Source of the DNA: Chaetorhynchus papuensis | Taxonomy: Eukaryota > Chordata > Aves > Passeriformes > Rhipiduridae | Reading direction: 5' to 3' | DNA: 64,000 bases | Assembly: GCA_013396525.1 (NCBI GenBank) | Contig: VWYX01000389.1 | Span: forward strand, 212,810 to 276,809 | Shown here: in pieces, positions 38,206 through 51,230 of the stretch | Layout: every line of letters starts with the position of its first letter | How positions within the stretch are numbered: the first letter of the stretch is position 1 | Program-made: the position numbers and the translations under genes | Notes under the pieces: generated by a model | Seen by the model: only the letters and a program-made list of their open reading frames with translations | What the model was told of the DNA's origin: nothing | Databases searched by the model: none

Positions 38206-41200
38206 GTAGCCCACACAGTTTAGTTTAGTGAAACTGACTTTTCAGAAAATATGATGTTTTCTGTATCCAGGCACAGAGAGAATTGTGAAATGCCATGTTT
38301 ACCATGTGCAAGTGTACTGGGACTGTCCAGACTTCAGCAAATATGTATTAAGGTTAAAAACAAGACAACTCATACAGGCAGAAAAACAACTTGTGAAAGT
38401 GTAAGAAAGAAAGAGAAGAGGTGATGCAGGAAGAACAGCATGAGTGAGGCTGAAACGTACTTTGTGTACACAGTTTCTAAACCTAAACCAAGACTGTTTT
38501 GCTGTGTTCAATAACTTTTTGCTTTTTCACACTGTACTCTTTGCTCAATTGCAATGTTAAAAAGGAAAAAAGGCAGAAAATTAATAATACATACACACAC
38601 AAATTTTGAGAAAATTGCATCAGCTTTCAGTAAGAATATTTCACATAATGTAGCAGAGCCTTTAATTCTTAGTTGATTTTACATCTTCATAGTGGTTCTG
38701 GACTCTGTTAACTTGCTGTAACTTCAAACTGCGTGTGAAAGGTCTGAGAAGAGTGAGACAGCAACAGTGATGAGTCTAAGTCACCTTTTTCCTCCCATGG
38801 TCTCTGGTACTGTTGTGGCAGGTTTTTTATTCAGTGTGATTTTGGGCCTCTCTGAGTGCTGCTATTTTCTAACCAGGGTTTTATACTAGCTGTGTGTCAC
38901 TGGGGTGCAGTGTGCCCCAGCCACAGACTGTCATGCCCTGGCTGACTGACAGGCTTTGTGTTACTTGAACCAATAGCAGTGAAATCATTGCATCATTAAC
39001 TTCAGGGTGTGCTACCCACTCAAGTAAGCACAGGAGGTTCCAGGCAAGTTTGAGGGGTCTCAGCTAAAGTCTGTGTCAGCACACCTTCATGGCTTACCAA
39101 ATTAATTTGTTTGGTTCCATGTGTATGTTTACAACCTCTAACATCCTGACTGCAGTAAAGTCCTATTTGTAAATCAAGAAGGATTCAGTTTGTCTGCTTG
39201 CCATCTCCTGTAACCTGCGAGGACCTTGAGATCTCTCTAATTTAACTAGCCTTTCTAATCTAAACCAGTTTTTCCCTATCGACCTCAAACAATCATTAAA
39301 TGGATAATGTAACATGTATGTGAAGGGGAAACCTGCCATCATAATGAAGATGTAGCACCGTGTTTATATTTGTTAATATTCAGAGTAGAGATGCATGAAA
39401 CTTCCCACTTCTGCTTTGATACAACCTCCCTAAGTTTTGTGTCAGACCTGCTGCAACTCGTGCTTGCCTTGCACCTGCTCAGGCTGACAACAAGGACCTA
39501 CCCTGGGCCATCTGTGTTCAGCTGGTAATGACCATCCCATGCAATGATGGTACCATGGTCTCACCCCTGGCACAACCCACCCTAGTGCACGGTAACACAG
39601 AGACACGGAGAAATTTTCCTATTAAACAAAGATTTAAGTGGTTCATAGATATTTCCTGGTTTTATTCTACATCTGACTGGGGCTTGAGTTACTCTTAAGT
39701 TGACCATTTCTTCTTCCAGACAGGCCAAATTCAATAAATTCTGATTTTCAGCAAATGGCAAGTTCTTTTCTAACCTTTGCATAGCTCCAATTGAATATTT
39801 TCTTCTTTCAAGAAAATATAGGGGGTTTGGCAATAATGTTATTTCAGATCTGGTGCTTGATTACTTACTGGAGTTTTTAGTTGTTGTTACTGCTCTTTCT
39901 ATAATTATTAAAATCATTATCAGCCCTGTTTTTATCACTGTATTGTTATTATTACTTATGATAGTATTCTTCATTAATAATAGGTAAAGGCTAAGACTGA
40001 GTCACTGTAGAGGGATGCCTGTGGTGAAGATCCTATTTCTTGACTGGCAGGGAGGCCTCTGACAATTAATTCATTGGAAATCTGTCATTGATCATAAGAA
40101 GAAAGCAGAGAAATTAAAGGCACCACGCTTCTTTAGCCTGTGTGAGGAGACAATAAAAGGACACATGACAGAAGTCTGTGGCAGAAGAAGAATTTGTTGC
40201 TCAGTGTTTGCTGTTACAGTTACCTGTAAAAAAGATGTCTCGTATTGACCAGACATTGGCATTGTGCAGGACATCCACTCACTACCTTGGAGCAAGCAGT
40301 TTGGTTTTAGTTTTTGATAAACTGCATTCTGGGCAGGTCTTAGGAAAACCACTCCTATTTGTTGACAGAGGGCTTGAATCAAGGGCCAGTATTTCAGTTC
40401 TTGAGATTAAGATCTTTGCACAGGTCAGCTAGTGGATGACTCAGAAGTTCTGTATGAGCACCTAAATCATATATGGACCCTCTCAACATGGAACTGACTG
40501 GGAAAGGTCAAGAAGGATACCTGCATTACGTGGTAATAACATTTATAATGCAGACTGGACATTAAACTTTTGAACTGGGAAAATGCAGCAACATACGGCA
40601 TTCTTATAAACCAATATGCACTTTTCAATCATTAGTGTAAAAACAAGATTAAACAAATTGCTAACTCTGCCAGTCACCTTTTAAATCATCATTAACTGAC
40701 TCACTTTTTACTGGCACTATGGCAGAAGTTGTTACAGCAGGAGAAATGTAGAAGAACAAATAAGAGCAGCTCTATGCACATCTGGTAACACAAATTCCAT
40801 TTACACGTTTGTCATACGAGCTTTATGTCTAGTTTAAAAACCTTTTATACACACAGTTTCCAAGCTATTTTCTACCATAGCCACAACTGTAGTTAACAGT
40901 AAAATCTACCATATTAACCCAGTGTCTCACTGCATGTCAGAAAAGTCAGAATCACTGGGCAAATTTAATGAGGTCGCTATTCAATTCTTGCAGTAAAAAA
41001 AAAGTTGTGCAGTGCAAGAAATGCTTATTGTGAACCTTCACCATTAATCTAAAATATTTGGGGATCTCTGTTCTCTAACTTCTAAGAAGTAGCATTCTTC
41101 CTTTTGTAACAAAATATTAATTTCCCTTGTTTTTTAAGTATCAAATTCTGCTAACGCATTAATGCATCTAGATGCTTATTAGTGGATATAATTAAATGCA

Positions 41201-41211
41201 TTTGTTTAAAT

Positions 41212-41296
41212 ATGTGTGTATTGTGTATACATTTAGTAAGTACATATATACATATATAAACGCTTATACATATGTACATGTATATACAAATACATA
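41212..41296. repeat. alternating TA/CA/TG-rich tract
   Basis: Imperfect runs of TATATACATATATA, TACATATGTACATG and similar alternate for about 85 bases. It is a decayed dinucleotide-type repeat that can form Z-like or cruciform DNA. Confidence 0.6.
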
Positions 41297-42720
41297 GATG
41301 TGAGTAGCTCCTTAGGAGTCAATAGTATTAGTCACAAAGTTAAAGACAGTCAGGAGCTGAAGTATTTTGATAAATCAGATCCTCAGCCTGATCCAGAGGA
41401 TGAAAATATATGGGCTAGAATTATTTAGAGCTGAAAGTTCATTTGGAGCAGAAAGTTTCAATTTTTCTATCCATATATATGTGCTTTCTTTTCTGGAGTT
41501 TGAACATTCCAATGAAAGTATAATAATGATTAAGACATAGACTGTCATTTATATTTCTATTTCCTAGTAGACCATATGTTCCATACACAAATTTCTATTT
41601 GCTTAGAAAAAAAATACTATCTGTATATGTGAAATGGAAAATGAGACGACACTGAAACTAAGTGACAACATATTTTATGGCAACTTTGATATTATGTTCT
41701 CTGGACACATTTTTATGGGAATCAACTTATGATGCCCTCCATCTCTGTTTATTACACTCTGTGCTGCCAGAGTAGGGAGCTGCCAGGCAGCGTTTTATAA
41801 TGTCCTCAGAGAACATGGTTTTACAAGGGTTCTACAGTGAAGTGCCCATAAGTGTTTAACAGTCAGCTTACATGATCATTCAGCTTCTCCTCACAGGTTA
41901 CACTGGAACTATAAACAGAAGGTAGTAGAAATAAATAAAACTAATAAAACCAGGATGGTGAAAAGCCACGTGTAGGCCCTGTGTAAAGGGAATACTATAT
42001 GCACTCTTGTAGAATTAACAGCATTCAGAAAAACTATTTAACAAAAAATTTGCCAATACAAAAATACTCTGTGACAACAAGCCATTTTAAGTGATTCATA
42101 CAATGTTAGAGTTTTCAAACAATTTAATCCCAACTGACACTCATGAAAGGTCTATTTGTTTCTTCAGGAACCAAAATACCTTTGAAAATCTAACTTCAAG
42201 TAATCAATTTTTTTTGAAAATAAATACTTGGATATTTTTCTACCAAGTTAGACTCTCAAAAGGTATCACACTAATCTTCAAAATCCCAGGGCAGGTGCTT
42301 AAGCACACACTAGCGGGGCTGTGTTCAGCTGTAAAACTTGTAATAAGCTTGAGCTACCTGCTTCAACCCAGAATTAAAAACGTTCTCCCTTCCTCCCGTT
42401 ATGCAGGACCCAGCAGACAGATACATTCAAAGCACACAGATGGGACTAGTCCTGGCACAAAAGGCAGCCAGAAGCAAGACTTTCTGGCTCGCTTAACTAT
42501 TAATACACTTAATTTAACAGTTGTCTGTGATATGAATACAGAAGACTGATTTTTAAATCCTCTTTTCTTGATTTGGGAGCTATATCTTGAGTATGACTCC
42601 CAGGGAAGTATCTAATACTCTGCTTCAGTCCGTCTTCATCTCAATTCCCTCTCTGTTTAAATCTCAGTACGCTATTGTCCTATTCCAACAAACACTTTAA
42701 GCTTCCTTTTTTATGCTCAG

Positions 42721-42936
42721 TTTATGTCTCATGTGGGAATACAGCCCAGACAGGTTTTGTTCCAGGGAACAGGCACAGCTGAGACATGGGGGCCAGACAC
42801 AGCCCAGGCAGGAGACACCAAGTGTGTACGTGCCTGTCTCGCTGCACCACGTCAAGGAGACACATCAAACAGCCCATGAAGATCAGGGGAAAACCAAACT
42901 ACCAGAAATGGGGTTTACAGAGGATTGTGTGCTGAG
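42721..42936 (+). CDS. candidate internal exon, unknown product
   Basis: A strong acceptor, with a pyrimidine run and branch-like context (AAGCTTCCTTTTTTATGCTCAG), ends at 42720. A strong donor (GAG|GTGAGT) begins at 42937. The 216 bases between are a multiple of three and open throughout in one frame, entering and leaving at the same codon position. The translation is polar, rich in Q, H and E (for example QAQLRHGGQTQPRQET), and has no membrane span or motif I recognise. Such an exon may be coding, may belong to a long non-coding RNA, or may be chance. No partner exon was found. Confidence 0.22.
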
Positions 42937-45195
42937 GTGAGTGAGGTCTGCCAGCAGGAGACAATTGGACTGGGACACTCCTATTCACACTGCAGCCATC
43001 TTCCCCAAAACTCTCTCTCCCAGACAAGTGCTTTCATTCAGTCTCTCAAGAGGCTGGTGATGGCAACTGTATTTGAAAATACTTTAGCTGTTTGACTTAA
43101 ACCACAAATCACTTTGAAGGAAATGGTGGTCTCTGAAAAGCTGTTGTCACTAAGCAGACTCAGAAAGAGTCTAAGACCAAGGCAGCCAAGGATGCAGAGC
43201 ACAAGAGAAAGCACGTTTCTGCAGCCTGGTGCCTAGGAGAATGTTACAGATTCTGGCCTCTTCTCCCAGGCCTGTTTCTGCTCTTGCCATTAAATGATCA
43301 TTAGGTTTGCTGCCGATGGGGAAAGAGTTAAGTGCTGAGTGAAAGCAGACACAGCTGACAAGGACAGAAATAGGAAGAACAAAACAATGTAGAGCTCATG
43401 TGTGCGTGGGTGCGTGCACGTGGGCATGTAGGGAGAGAGTTACCTGTGTTGGGACTGGTATGGTGCTACTGGAAACCCAAAGCAGAAAGGAGGGGCATTG
43501 TATCTTGGAACAAGGGCTCAGGAGGGACTGCTGGCTGTGTAGTGCAAATGAAATTAAAACACAAGTGTAGGGGGTCCTACTAATGATTTGATGAGTTGTT
43601 AAGTGGCCAGCTAGTGGGGAAAATGGAGGAGTGGAAATGCGTGACTTCACAGACCTAGAGGTAAGTCCTGTTGAGTGGAGCTTAATATTGCATACATCTC
43701 TTACTCAAAATGTGAACTGCAGACCAGATTAGATCAGGGAATGTTAGCCACATCCACTGCAAAATATGTTTTGTTTTGTTTGGTTTCTTTTAAAACAGAG
43801 AGAGGGAGCATAAGTTCAGGGAGGTAAGTGAAAGTTCAGTGAGATTTCTCCACATTCATGAAACCTGAGTTCATAGTCAAGCTATTGAGTCACACACAGA
43901 TGAGAATCTTGCCTGGTCAATTAGGAAAGAAAAAAGGAAAAAAGAACCCCAACCCCTTCCCCCTCTAAGTTCCTTGATGTTCAGTAGGTGTGGTTGGGTG
44001 AAGAAAAGACAGACCAATACCAACAGCTGCATGGAATCTTTCCACGACTGGAAGGTGAATAATTAACTCTCTTATAACTGCAGCCCCTCAGGGGGAGGTG
44101 AATCACCAGCCCAATTTAGAGTTATGTTATCTTGTAATGAACAATAAGAGGGAAATCTATACATGTCCTAACAGTTCTAGTGAGACATCAATGATCTGTG
44201 CCCCAAAAACCCCAGGAAGGGAGTTGATAAAAATTCATCTCTAAGAAAATAACTGATTTTTCACAACCAACTCATCAGTGCCTGAAGTTTACTCTTTTTT
44301 TCCTATCTGTATGACATTTTATGACTATGACACTGAGGCTTAGACAAGAGGGAAAAAATGTGTCTGTTCTACCTGGCCACATTATGCCAGTACCTAAAAT
44401 CAGATCCAATTGGTGTGGGAATCAATTTATTTTTCTGCATCCAGTTATGCTCATACTGTTGCCTCTGGAGTTCTGGTATGAAGGGAGGGGTCAACAAAAG
44501 GCAGATATGAAAAATAAGCCTGCTGTTAGGTGACTTGGAAAACTACTAAAGGATATTTTTCTGAAGGGTTTGAATGTCCACTGGGAAATCTCCAGCAGAC
44601 TGCAAATCCAGAAAGTTTAAGGGCTGGTCTAAACTTGACAAACTCTTGCATCTATTAACTGCACCCACATGAGACAGGCAGTGTAAATCCCTCTTCTTGA
44701 TATGCAGAGATGGAAGGCTGAAGCCCTTGGCTCCTGTTCCTGCACAAGGCAGAAAGCAGTGTCCTTGCTGCTTCTTCTGGGGCTGCAGCCTCTTCATTTA
44801 GATTTTTAGAGCTCTGCAGGTGATTCAGGTTCAAAAAGTGGCTGGTAGAAAATACGAATAGATTTTTCTTTATAAAACCTTGCAAAAGACAAGTGATTCC
44901 ATACCTTCTCCTCCTTCTGACTAAAATGTTGATAGATCTGATCTAACTGCTTCCATTTGAGGGGTTCAGGACTAATTAGGTTCACAGCATGGCAGCCATA
45001 GTGGCACATCGGCCTTATGTGTCCTGTCAATGCATCATATAGTCATGTTCTGATGGAAGGAGAGCATCTTGGGTTGTTTAATTTGCTTCAGCTGGTTTGG
45101 AAGTAGCATTGACTGACTCCGGGAGCCACACCCTCTACATTATCTCATTAAAGAGAGTTTGAAACCAGTGAAATATGTAATTCCATATGGAAATG
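42937..45195. other. gene-free stretch
   Basis: A TG/CG-rich patch (about 43397-43432) is a decayed simple repeat. 44318-44372 weakly resembles a reversed MIR-type SINE (CACTGAGGCTTAGACAAGAG). No gene is recognised. Confidence 0.4.
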
Positions 45196-45345
45196 AAAAA
45201 AAACCCCACCAAAACAAAACAAAAAAACCCCAACCAAACAAACCAACAAACAAAACCAACTAACAATAAAAAAAACCAACCAAACAAAAAACCCACCCAA
45301 ACTAAACAAAAATAGAAACATCCCAACCCAAACCAAAAACTCAAA
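45196..45345 (+). repeat. A/C-only low-complexity tract
   Basis: 45196-45260 consists only of A and C, and the tract continues to about 45345 with very few T or G. Units such as CAACCAAACAAACC and AAACCAAC recur. The complementary strand is a G/T tract with many GG pairs. ORFs read from it (runs of F, W, V, G on the minus strand) are artefacts. Confidence 0.85.
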
Positions 45346-45783
45346 AATATTCTGAATTAAAGCCTCTTTAGTGGTTATTACTTTTGATTACTGTATTTCT
45401 GACTAATTAACATCTATAAAAGAGAATATTTTCCCACGTGTTTCACCATGCACCATCTAGGTTCAAGAGACTGTCACTGGGCACATTTTAATCATTGTTT
45501 TGTCATTGCCATATCTTCAGGTCATTACGGCAGATGGTCTAGATCTATTGCAGAAATTCTGTGATCAGTTGTAATGGTTTTTTTCATTAAAATAAGAAAA
45601 GCCAGTGCTTAGAAATGGAAACCAGGATGCTAGCGAGAGATTAAAAACCCCCTGAAATGTTCTATTTTGGAATAGACTTATCAGAGTGAAGAGGACTTCC
45701 AGGATAAATACGTATCTTAGCTGATTTTAGAAGGATAAACAAGATATCTCTAGGAAGCTTTTGCTGAATTTTTTAGGGGGAAG
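45346..45783. other. gene-free stretch up to the second gap
   Basis: No recognised element. The last bases before the gap (AGGGGGAAG) may be the edge of the purine repeat seen on the other side. Confidence 0.5.
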
Positions 45784-46000
45784 NNNNNNNNNNNNNNNNN
45801 NNNNNNNNNNNNNNNNNNNNNNNNNNNNNNNNNNNNNNNNNNNNNNNNNNNNNNNNNNNNNNNNNNNNNNNNNNNNNNNNNNNNNNNNNNNNNNNNNNNN
45901 NNNNNNNNNNNNNNNNNNNNNNNNNNNNNNNNNNNNNNNNNNNNNNNNNNNNNNNNNNNNNNNNNNNNNNNNNNNNNNNNNNNNNNNNNNNNNNNNNNNN
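45784..46000. other. assembly gap of 217 N
   Basis: This is a run of undetermined bases that ends directly on an (AGGA)n microsatellite. The gap probably arose because this repeat could not be assembled. Confidence 0.99.
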
Positions 46001-46043
46001 AGGAAGGAAGGAAGGAAGGAAGGAAGGAAGGAAGGAAGGAAGG
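46001..46043 (+). repeat. (AGGA)n microsatellite at the gap edge
   Basis: More than ten exact AGGA units run from the gap to 46043. The real length is unknown because the tract starts in the N run. Confidence 0.95.
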
Positions 46044-48374
46044 CCACAGAGAGACCAGCAAAGCCAAGTCCACCATTGTAAAAAAATGAACCTCCAAGAT
46101 TTGTATATAGATTTGTACGATATGTTATAAATATACAGTGAAAAGCAACACATGTCTGAAGGCTCTACAACAGAGCTAGAAAATAACCATTTCAGCTTGT
46201 TCATTCCAAAAATACCTCTAAATGGGACAGCCAAACAAGGTCTTTGTTTAGAATTGTCCTAATTACTTGCCCAAGCTGGAGCTTGACAGAGGAAGTCCAG
46301 CCATGCTGCTTGTAACATGCCCTTACTTCACTGATATTTCAGTGACTTGTTTGCTCCCTGCAGTTCAGACAGTATTTTTTTTAGCCTTGACAGAATGGCT
46401 AGACTAGGTAATCCACGCAAACAGCTGCTGCATGCAATGTGATCTTTTCTCCAAACCTTTTTAACAAAGACTTCTGAACTGTTCCTTAGTTTTGGATATG
46501 TTGGAAATATCCAGAAGCTAAAATCTCTCAATATGAATGTAATTGACATATCAACTGTCTGACCATACTGCTTTTAGCTTAAGAAGTGTCCCAAGGAGAT
46601 TAACAAGAGCTGCGTGTTCACAAAACCACTCCCTAATCAGAAAGCATTCATCAGGAAAATACCTCTGCTTCAAACCATTTTCACAGAGGATTTGTTTTGA
46701 ATATCAGTGTTCCTGTCTGTAGTGAGAAGAAACATCCTCCTGATTTTTGTAGCATGAGCTTTGCAAACTTTCAAACTTCATCAAAGATAACATAATCAGG
46801 ATTTTTCACTGCATTTTGTAACTTGAGTTCTTATGTTCTCTGTCGATCATTTCTGTCTAATGGAACTCCTATATGAGCCCAAATAAAATTAAAGTAAGTG
46901 TTGCAAATACTGAAGATATAAAATAACAGTAACAGATCCACGGAGACTTGGAAAAAGGACAGGAGCAAAGAAATAAAGGGTCAGTCTTTAATGAGGCCTA
47001 TGAATTTAAGATAAAACACATTCAGATGAATGGAGGAATTTGGAAAACAATAATTTTAATGTCCAGAGGTGAGAGTGGACAGAAAGTGAGAAATGCATTA
47101 GGAATGTGATGTAACATCCAAAAGGGTATTGCAGCTTTGAATTGCACAGGCAAGTGTTACATCCTCAGTGGTCAGGATGGCAAAAGTCCTTTTCACAATA
47201 CTCCACTATATTTTAGGAACTTATGTCCTGAATAAAAATCAGTGTATTGGAGAGGATTGGGGGAACAATAAAATAAGAGTAGGGAAGAACAGAATTTATT
47301 TTAATATATGAGATTAAGTACTAAATCTGTCATAACTGGAAAAGAAGACCGCATGGATAAATACTTAAAAGGTGTGTGATAGGAAAGGAATTATTTTAGG
47401 ACAATGAAAATGCTAAGAAAATGAAAGGAGGATGAATGTGAGAATGAGGTATATCAGGCTGTGAAATGGTCCTCTGTGAGATGAGAGAAAAAACATTCTC
47501 CTAGTGAGAACAACTTTAAACAAGTTTGGATATTATCTTAGCGACCAAAGGGACATCTGGGAATATCAACTATTTTTGAGATTTTGTAGGCAAGGATCCA
47601 AATAAAATAATTTTATGAAGGCCTTATTTTTTGCTGAGCCACACACCCTTTCTTCTTCTGAGTAAGATCTGTTGGCTAGTGGAGTCTCAGTGCTCTGCTG
47701 TTGCTGGCTGCCCAGTGAGTTCATTAGGAAGAAGGTGAATGGCTGAATGGTTTGCCCCTGAAATCTCTGCCTGGCCAGCATCTCGAAATAAAAGTAACAA
47801 GGACAGCTGTTGCAGGGCAATAACATTACTCTGCACTGTGTATTTCCACATCCTGTGGTCTTCCAGGTAGTCTGCCTACTGTGAGTACAAGCCCCCAGGG
47901 AAAGTGGAGAATCACAACCACCTAGGTGTTGCCAGTAAACTAAACCTTTAGGCATTTCTTTGCTTTGATCCAGAGAAACGCATGTGCTGTGCTGTTTGTA
48001 CCCTCAGAACAAATGGCAGTCTTGGGAACTAGCATGGATATTTAGAGATGGTATTTAAATTACATTACTTGGGAAATTCCCATTGCTTAAGAAAAGACCA
48101 ACTAAAACAAGAGTTTTCTTTCCCAGAAGGCTGAGACAGGTATAATAAGGATTATCAGGCATAATTGATATAATTTCTGTATCCTAGAGGATCATATGAC
48201 TCATCTTCATAGTCACGTCCTCCCTGTTCTTACTACTGATGAGCCTGAAAATGTTGCTGCGAAGTGTAAAGAAACAATATAAACATACTGTGTGATACAA
48301 GCCACTGAATTGCAAACAAATAACTTCAATAAACCATGTCCATAATAATTACTTACTTTTATACAGCATATTTC

Positions 48375-48480
48375 CTCTGCAGATCTAAAAGTGCTGTACA
48401 GATGGAAAAAGCTCATGAGGTAAAATGACTCGTTTGAGGTCATTCAGGTAGACAATGGCAGCTCTGGGAGTAAACTATGC
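48375..48480 (-). mobile_element. MIR-like ancient SINE
   Basis: AAGTGCTGTACAGATGGAAA, then GAGGTAAAATGACTCG, TTGAGGTCATTCAGGTAGAC and AATGGCAGCTCTGGGAG follow the order of a reversed amniote MIR (CTTTACAGATGGGGAAACTG, GTTAAATGACTTGCCC, AAGGTCACACAGG, AGTGGCAGAGCTGGGAA). The order and spacing of four blocks make this the best of the MIR-like hits on this strand. No terminal repeats can be seen. Confidence 0.55.
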
Positions 48481-49224
48481 CACAGTGCCTCACTTTGCAT
48501 TATAAATGCCCCTCCTGTGCAGGCCTGGAAAGGATCATGGCAGCGAGCCTTTGGAGAGGGAGAGTGTGTGGCTGGAGCTGAAATAAGCCTGGGTCTGATC
48601 ATAAGACCACTGCGAATTAGAAAGGCCAAATTCCACCCTAATGTGCAATCTCTCCTAAAATCAACTGGAGCTTTATATTTAAGTATTTCCAAGGTTTTCT
48701 TTCCCATGGTGTCTGAGTACCAGCAAAATTACATCACTCTTGAACAATCTTTGAGGATGATTCTGTACTACTTTTTCCTATTAGCCCTAAGCACCACTAT
48801 AGATTGTTTTATTTTTATCACTTTTTTTTTTAAATTGACATAAACACTGGTTCTAATTTACTGATCATGCTGGAAAATCAAGGAAATTATTATTTACTAC
48901 CAGTAAAACTACAATATTACAGAATGCCTCAGGGCTAGAAAAAATAAAATACAGCAAGAAAAGGTTTCAGTCTTAACTATGTATATAATTTTAAAAGTAC
49001 AGGGAAAACAGTGTGCAGGCATTCTACATCCGTAGCTCACAACAAGAGAAGCTAGGCAGATAATATCCACAAACATTTCATATGATTAAAAAAAATAAAG
49101 GGTGGAATGTGAGAGGAATCAAAACAAAATATATCATAAATTCCAAAATTACAAATCCCATTATGCCTGAAATTTGGAAGGTAGAATACTTCCTACAAAT
49201 TCCTGGAAGGGAAGAAAAGGCGCT

Positions 49225-49325
49225 GGTCCTGAAGCCACAAGTCTAGAGTTCCTTGCTGGCTCAGCTGCAGGCTTCCTCTGTAATCTTGGGCATATTGCTT
49301 TACTTCTGTTTCCTCTCCCACATTG
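49225..49325 (+). mobile_element. possible MIR-like SINE remnant
   Basis: CTCTGTAATCTTGGGCATAT, then TGCTTTACTTCTGTTTCCTC, resembles the forward MIR core (CTGTGTGACCTTGGGCAAGT, CACTTAACCTCTCTG...TTTCCTC). The upstream part is poorly kept. Confidence 0.4.
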
Positions 49326-51009
49326 TGGGTGTGCCTACATTGCAGTCTAAGTGGGATATTAAAGCCTGACAGCCCAACTGAAGTGACTTTAACCAAGTCA
49401 GCTTATATGTACAGTTAGCACTGTAATCGTAGTGTGGAGTTGGGTGCAGACTAAATTCTTAAGGGTTTCTAAAGAAATTTGGAGAACAGAATCTGAAAAC
49501 TATAAGAGAAATCTCATTCAGATCTATATTTCCCATTATTCTTTATTTTCTAAAAGAATACTAGGAAAAAAATCTGATTAACAGTAGGAGCTGAGCCAGG
49601 AAATAAAAGAATAAAAAAAAAAGGAAAAGAGAAAAAAAAAGATGGTTGATGTTTTCAGAGTCATTCAAGGGATTTAGCCACATGCTTCACATTAATGTGA
49701 GAGTGCTGCTCTGGGATACAGATCTTAAGAATGAGAATCTGTTCCTGAACTCCATCCAAATAGTATTGTAACCAGGGTATGAAATGAGATGAGTTAGTCT
49801 TCCACAGGGGTAAGACCAGCTGAGAAAAAGTGTGTTTCAAAACCGTGAAGACATTTTAAAGGAAAGTTGCTTATTGTTATCTGAAAGTCTGGCCAGCTGG
49901 TAAATATAATTGTATTGGTCTGCAATTATATACATTTTAAGAAAACACTTGTGTATTGTGCGAGAAAAACACTATCTACTTTTTTTTATGAAAGAATAAC
50001 AAATATAACTTAAAGCTGTACATCAATGTCGAAATCAATAACACAATCTGATATGACACTTCTCCCCACCCAGGTAAATGACTCATGTACTCTTAGAAAC
50101 AGCATGATAGTTAAAATACAAATAAGGGGTATTATATGGAAATGATAGCTCTAAAGTACAAACACATGTATGAGAGTTGTTTTAGAAAGTATCAGTGAGA
50201 GACGGGGTAAGAGGAAAAACTTTATTAATGTCAGAAAGATACAGTGAAATATTTAGTGCACACATGTCTGGAACAATAGCTAGGATGAGGAGCCAGATGC
50301 TCAGCTAGTGAATGTTGATGCATCTCTGTTTAAATCGGTCGAATTATGCTGATTTACATCGTCTACAGATTTTGCAGCTGGTTTTGACATGCGTACAAAC
50401 TGAAAGTTAAGCAGACCTACCTGCCCTCTACTCTCTGGAAACATGGCTGAAGTCTGGTGGGATAAGGATTCTCAAGGAGACCTCTTGCATTTCTGTGGGC
50501 TAGAAACATGGTGAAGACAAGTATTATTGTGGTTAGGACAGGATTTCTACATTTTCCTAGCCTCATGGGAAATCAAAATGCGCACTAAAAGCGAATAATT
50601 AACCTAACTTTGTAAGCCTTCAAGAAGCATTCATTCTTGTATGATTCAAGCTGCATTTTATGTGAATCAGTGCTCCCCTCCCTACTTAAATGTAGACATG
50701 TTATTTTTGTGGTCTGGAAGCTGAGATCAGATTTCACCCATAATGATTTTAGCTGCCACACAGCTCATCAAAATTGCAATTATGAATACCAGTGTTTTTC
50801 TTTTTCTGGAATGTAGACTGCATCATGCAAGATCCTGCCAAAAGATGCAAAATTAGCACTGCGATGGATATACTTCTGGAACCTCTAGGGAAGGACAATT
50901 AGGGAATGAGGAGTAAGAGGAGGGAGGGAGTTGTCACTACGTAAATGACCAAAAGTCTAAATCATTTTTATATCCATCTCTCCTGCACTGGGAGCTTTTG
51001 ATTCAAGTG

Positions 51010-51230
51010 GGAATAGCTTTAAACTGAAAGAGGGTGGGTTTAGATTAGATATTGGGAAAAAATTCTCTACTGTGTGAGTGATGAGGCACTGGAACAGGTT
51101 GCCCAGAGAAGTTGTGGAAGTGTTCAAGGCCAGGTTGGATGGGGCTTTGAGCAACCTAGGCTAATGAAAGGAGGGTTGGAACTCGATAATCTTTAGGGTC
51201 CCTTCCAACCCAGACCACTCTATGATTCTA
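51010..51230 (+). mobile_element. CR1 copy C, 3' end only
   Basis: This is a plus-strand CR1 fragment from the end of ORF2 to the tail. Blocks in order are TTTAGATTAGATATTGGGAA, GAGGCACTGGAACAGGTTGC, CCAGAGAAGTTGTGGAAGTG, AAGGCCAGGTTGGATGGGGC, and the end CCTTCCAACCCAGACCACTC TATGATTCTA. A short deletion (about 15-20 bases) after GTTGTGG, compared with the usual CR1, and another in the late untranslated region mark it as a decayed, strongly 5'-truncated insertion. Confidence 0.93.

Larger units (their letters stand above)
34831..42720. other. gene-free stretch with minor simple repeats
   Basis: This is AT-rich and mostly unique. A T-rich run lies at 35561-35575 and a TA/CA-rich stretch at 41212-41296. 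A 152-codon plus-strand ORF (42091-42549) has no recognised domain. GAGGTCCCTTCCATC near 38178 hints at a very short plus-strand CR1 tail. Confidence 0.45.
46044..51009. other. gene-free stretch with MIR-like remnants
   Basis: This is AT-rich and holds two old SINE remnants (48375-48480 and 49225-49325). An A-rich patch lies at about 49605-49642. A 129-codon minus-strand ORF (47566-47955) has no recognised family. Confidence 0.45.

Noticed and set aside
42091..42549. 152-codon plus-strand ORF
   Set aside because: No recognised motif, no supporting splice sites and AT-driven composition. One or two such ORFs are expected in 64 kb on six frames.
45135..45344. Minus-strand ORFs rich in F, W, V and G that look like membrane proteins
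   Set aside because: They translate a low-complexity A/C tract; the hydrophobicity is a composition artefact.
45727..46234. ORFs across the second N run with PSFL or GRKE repeats
   Set aside because: They come from undetermined bases and the AGGA microsatellite.
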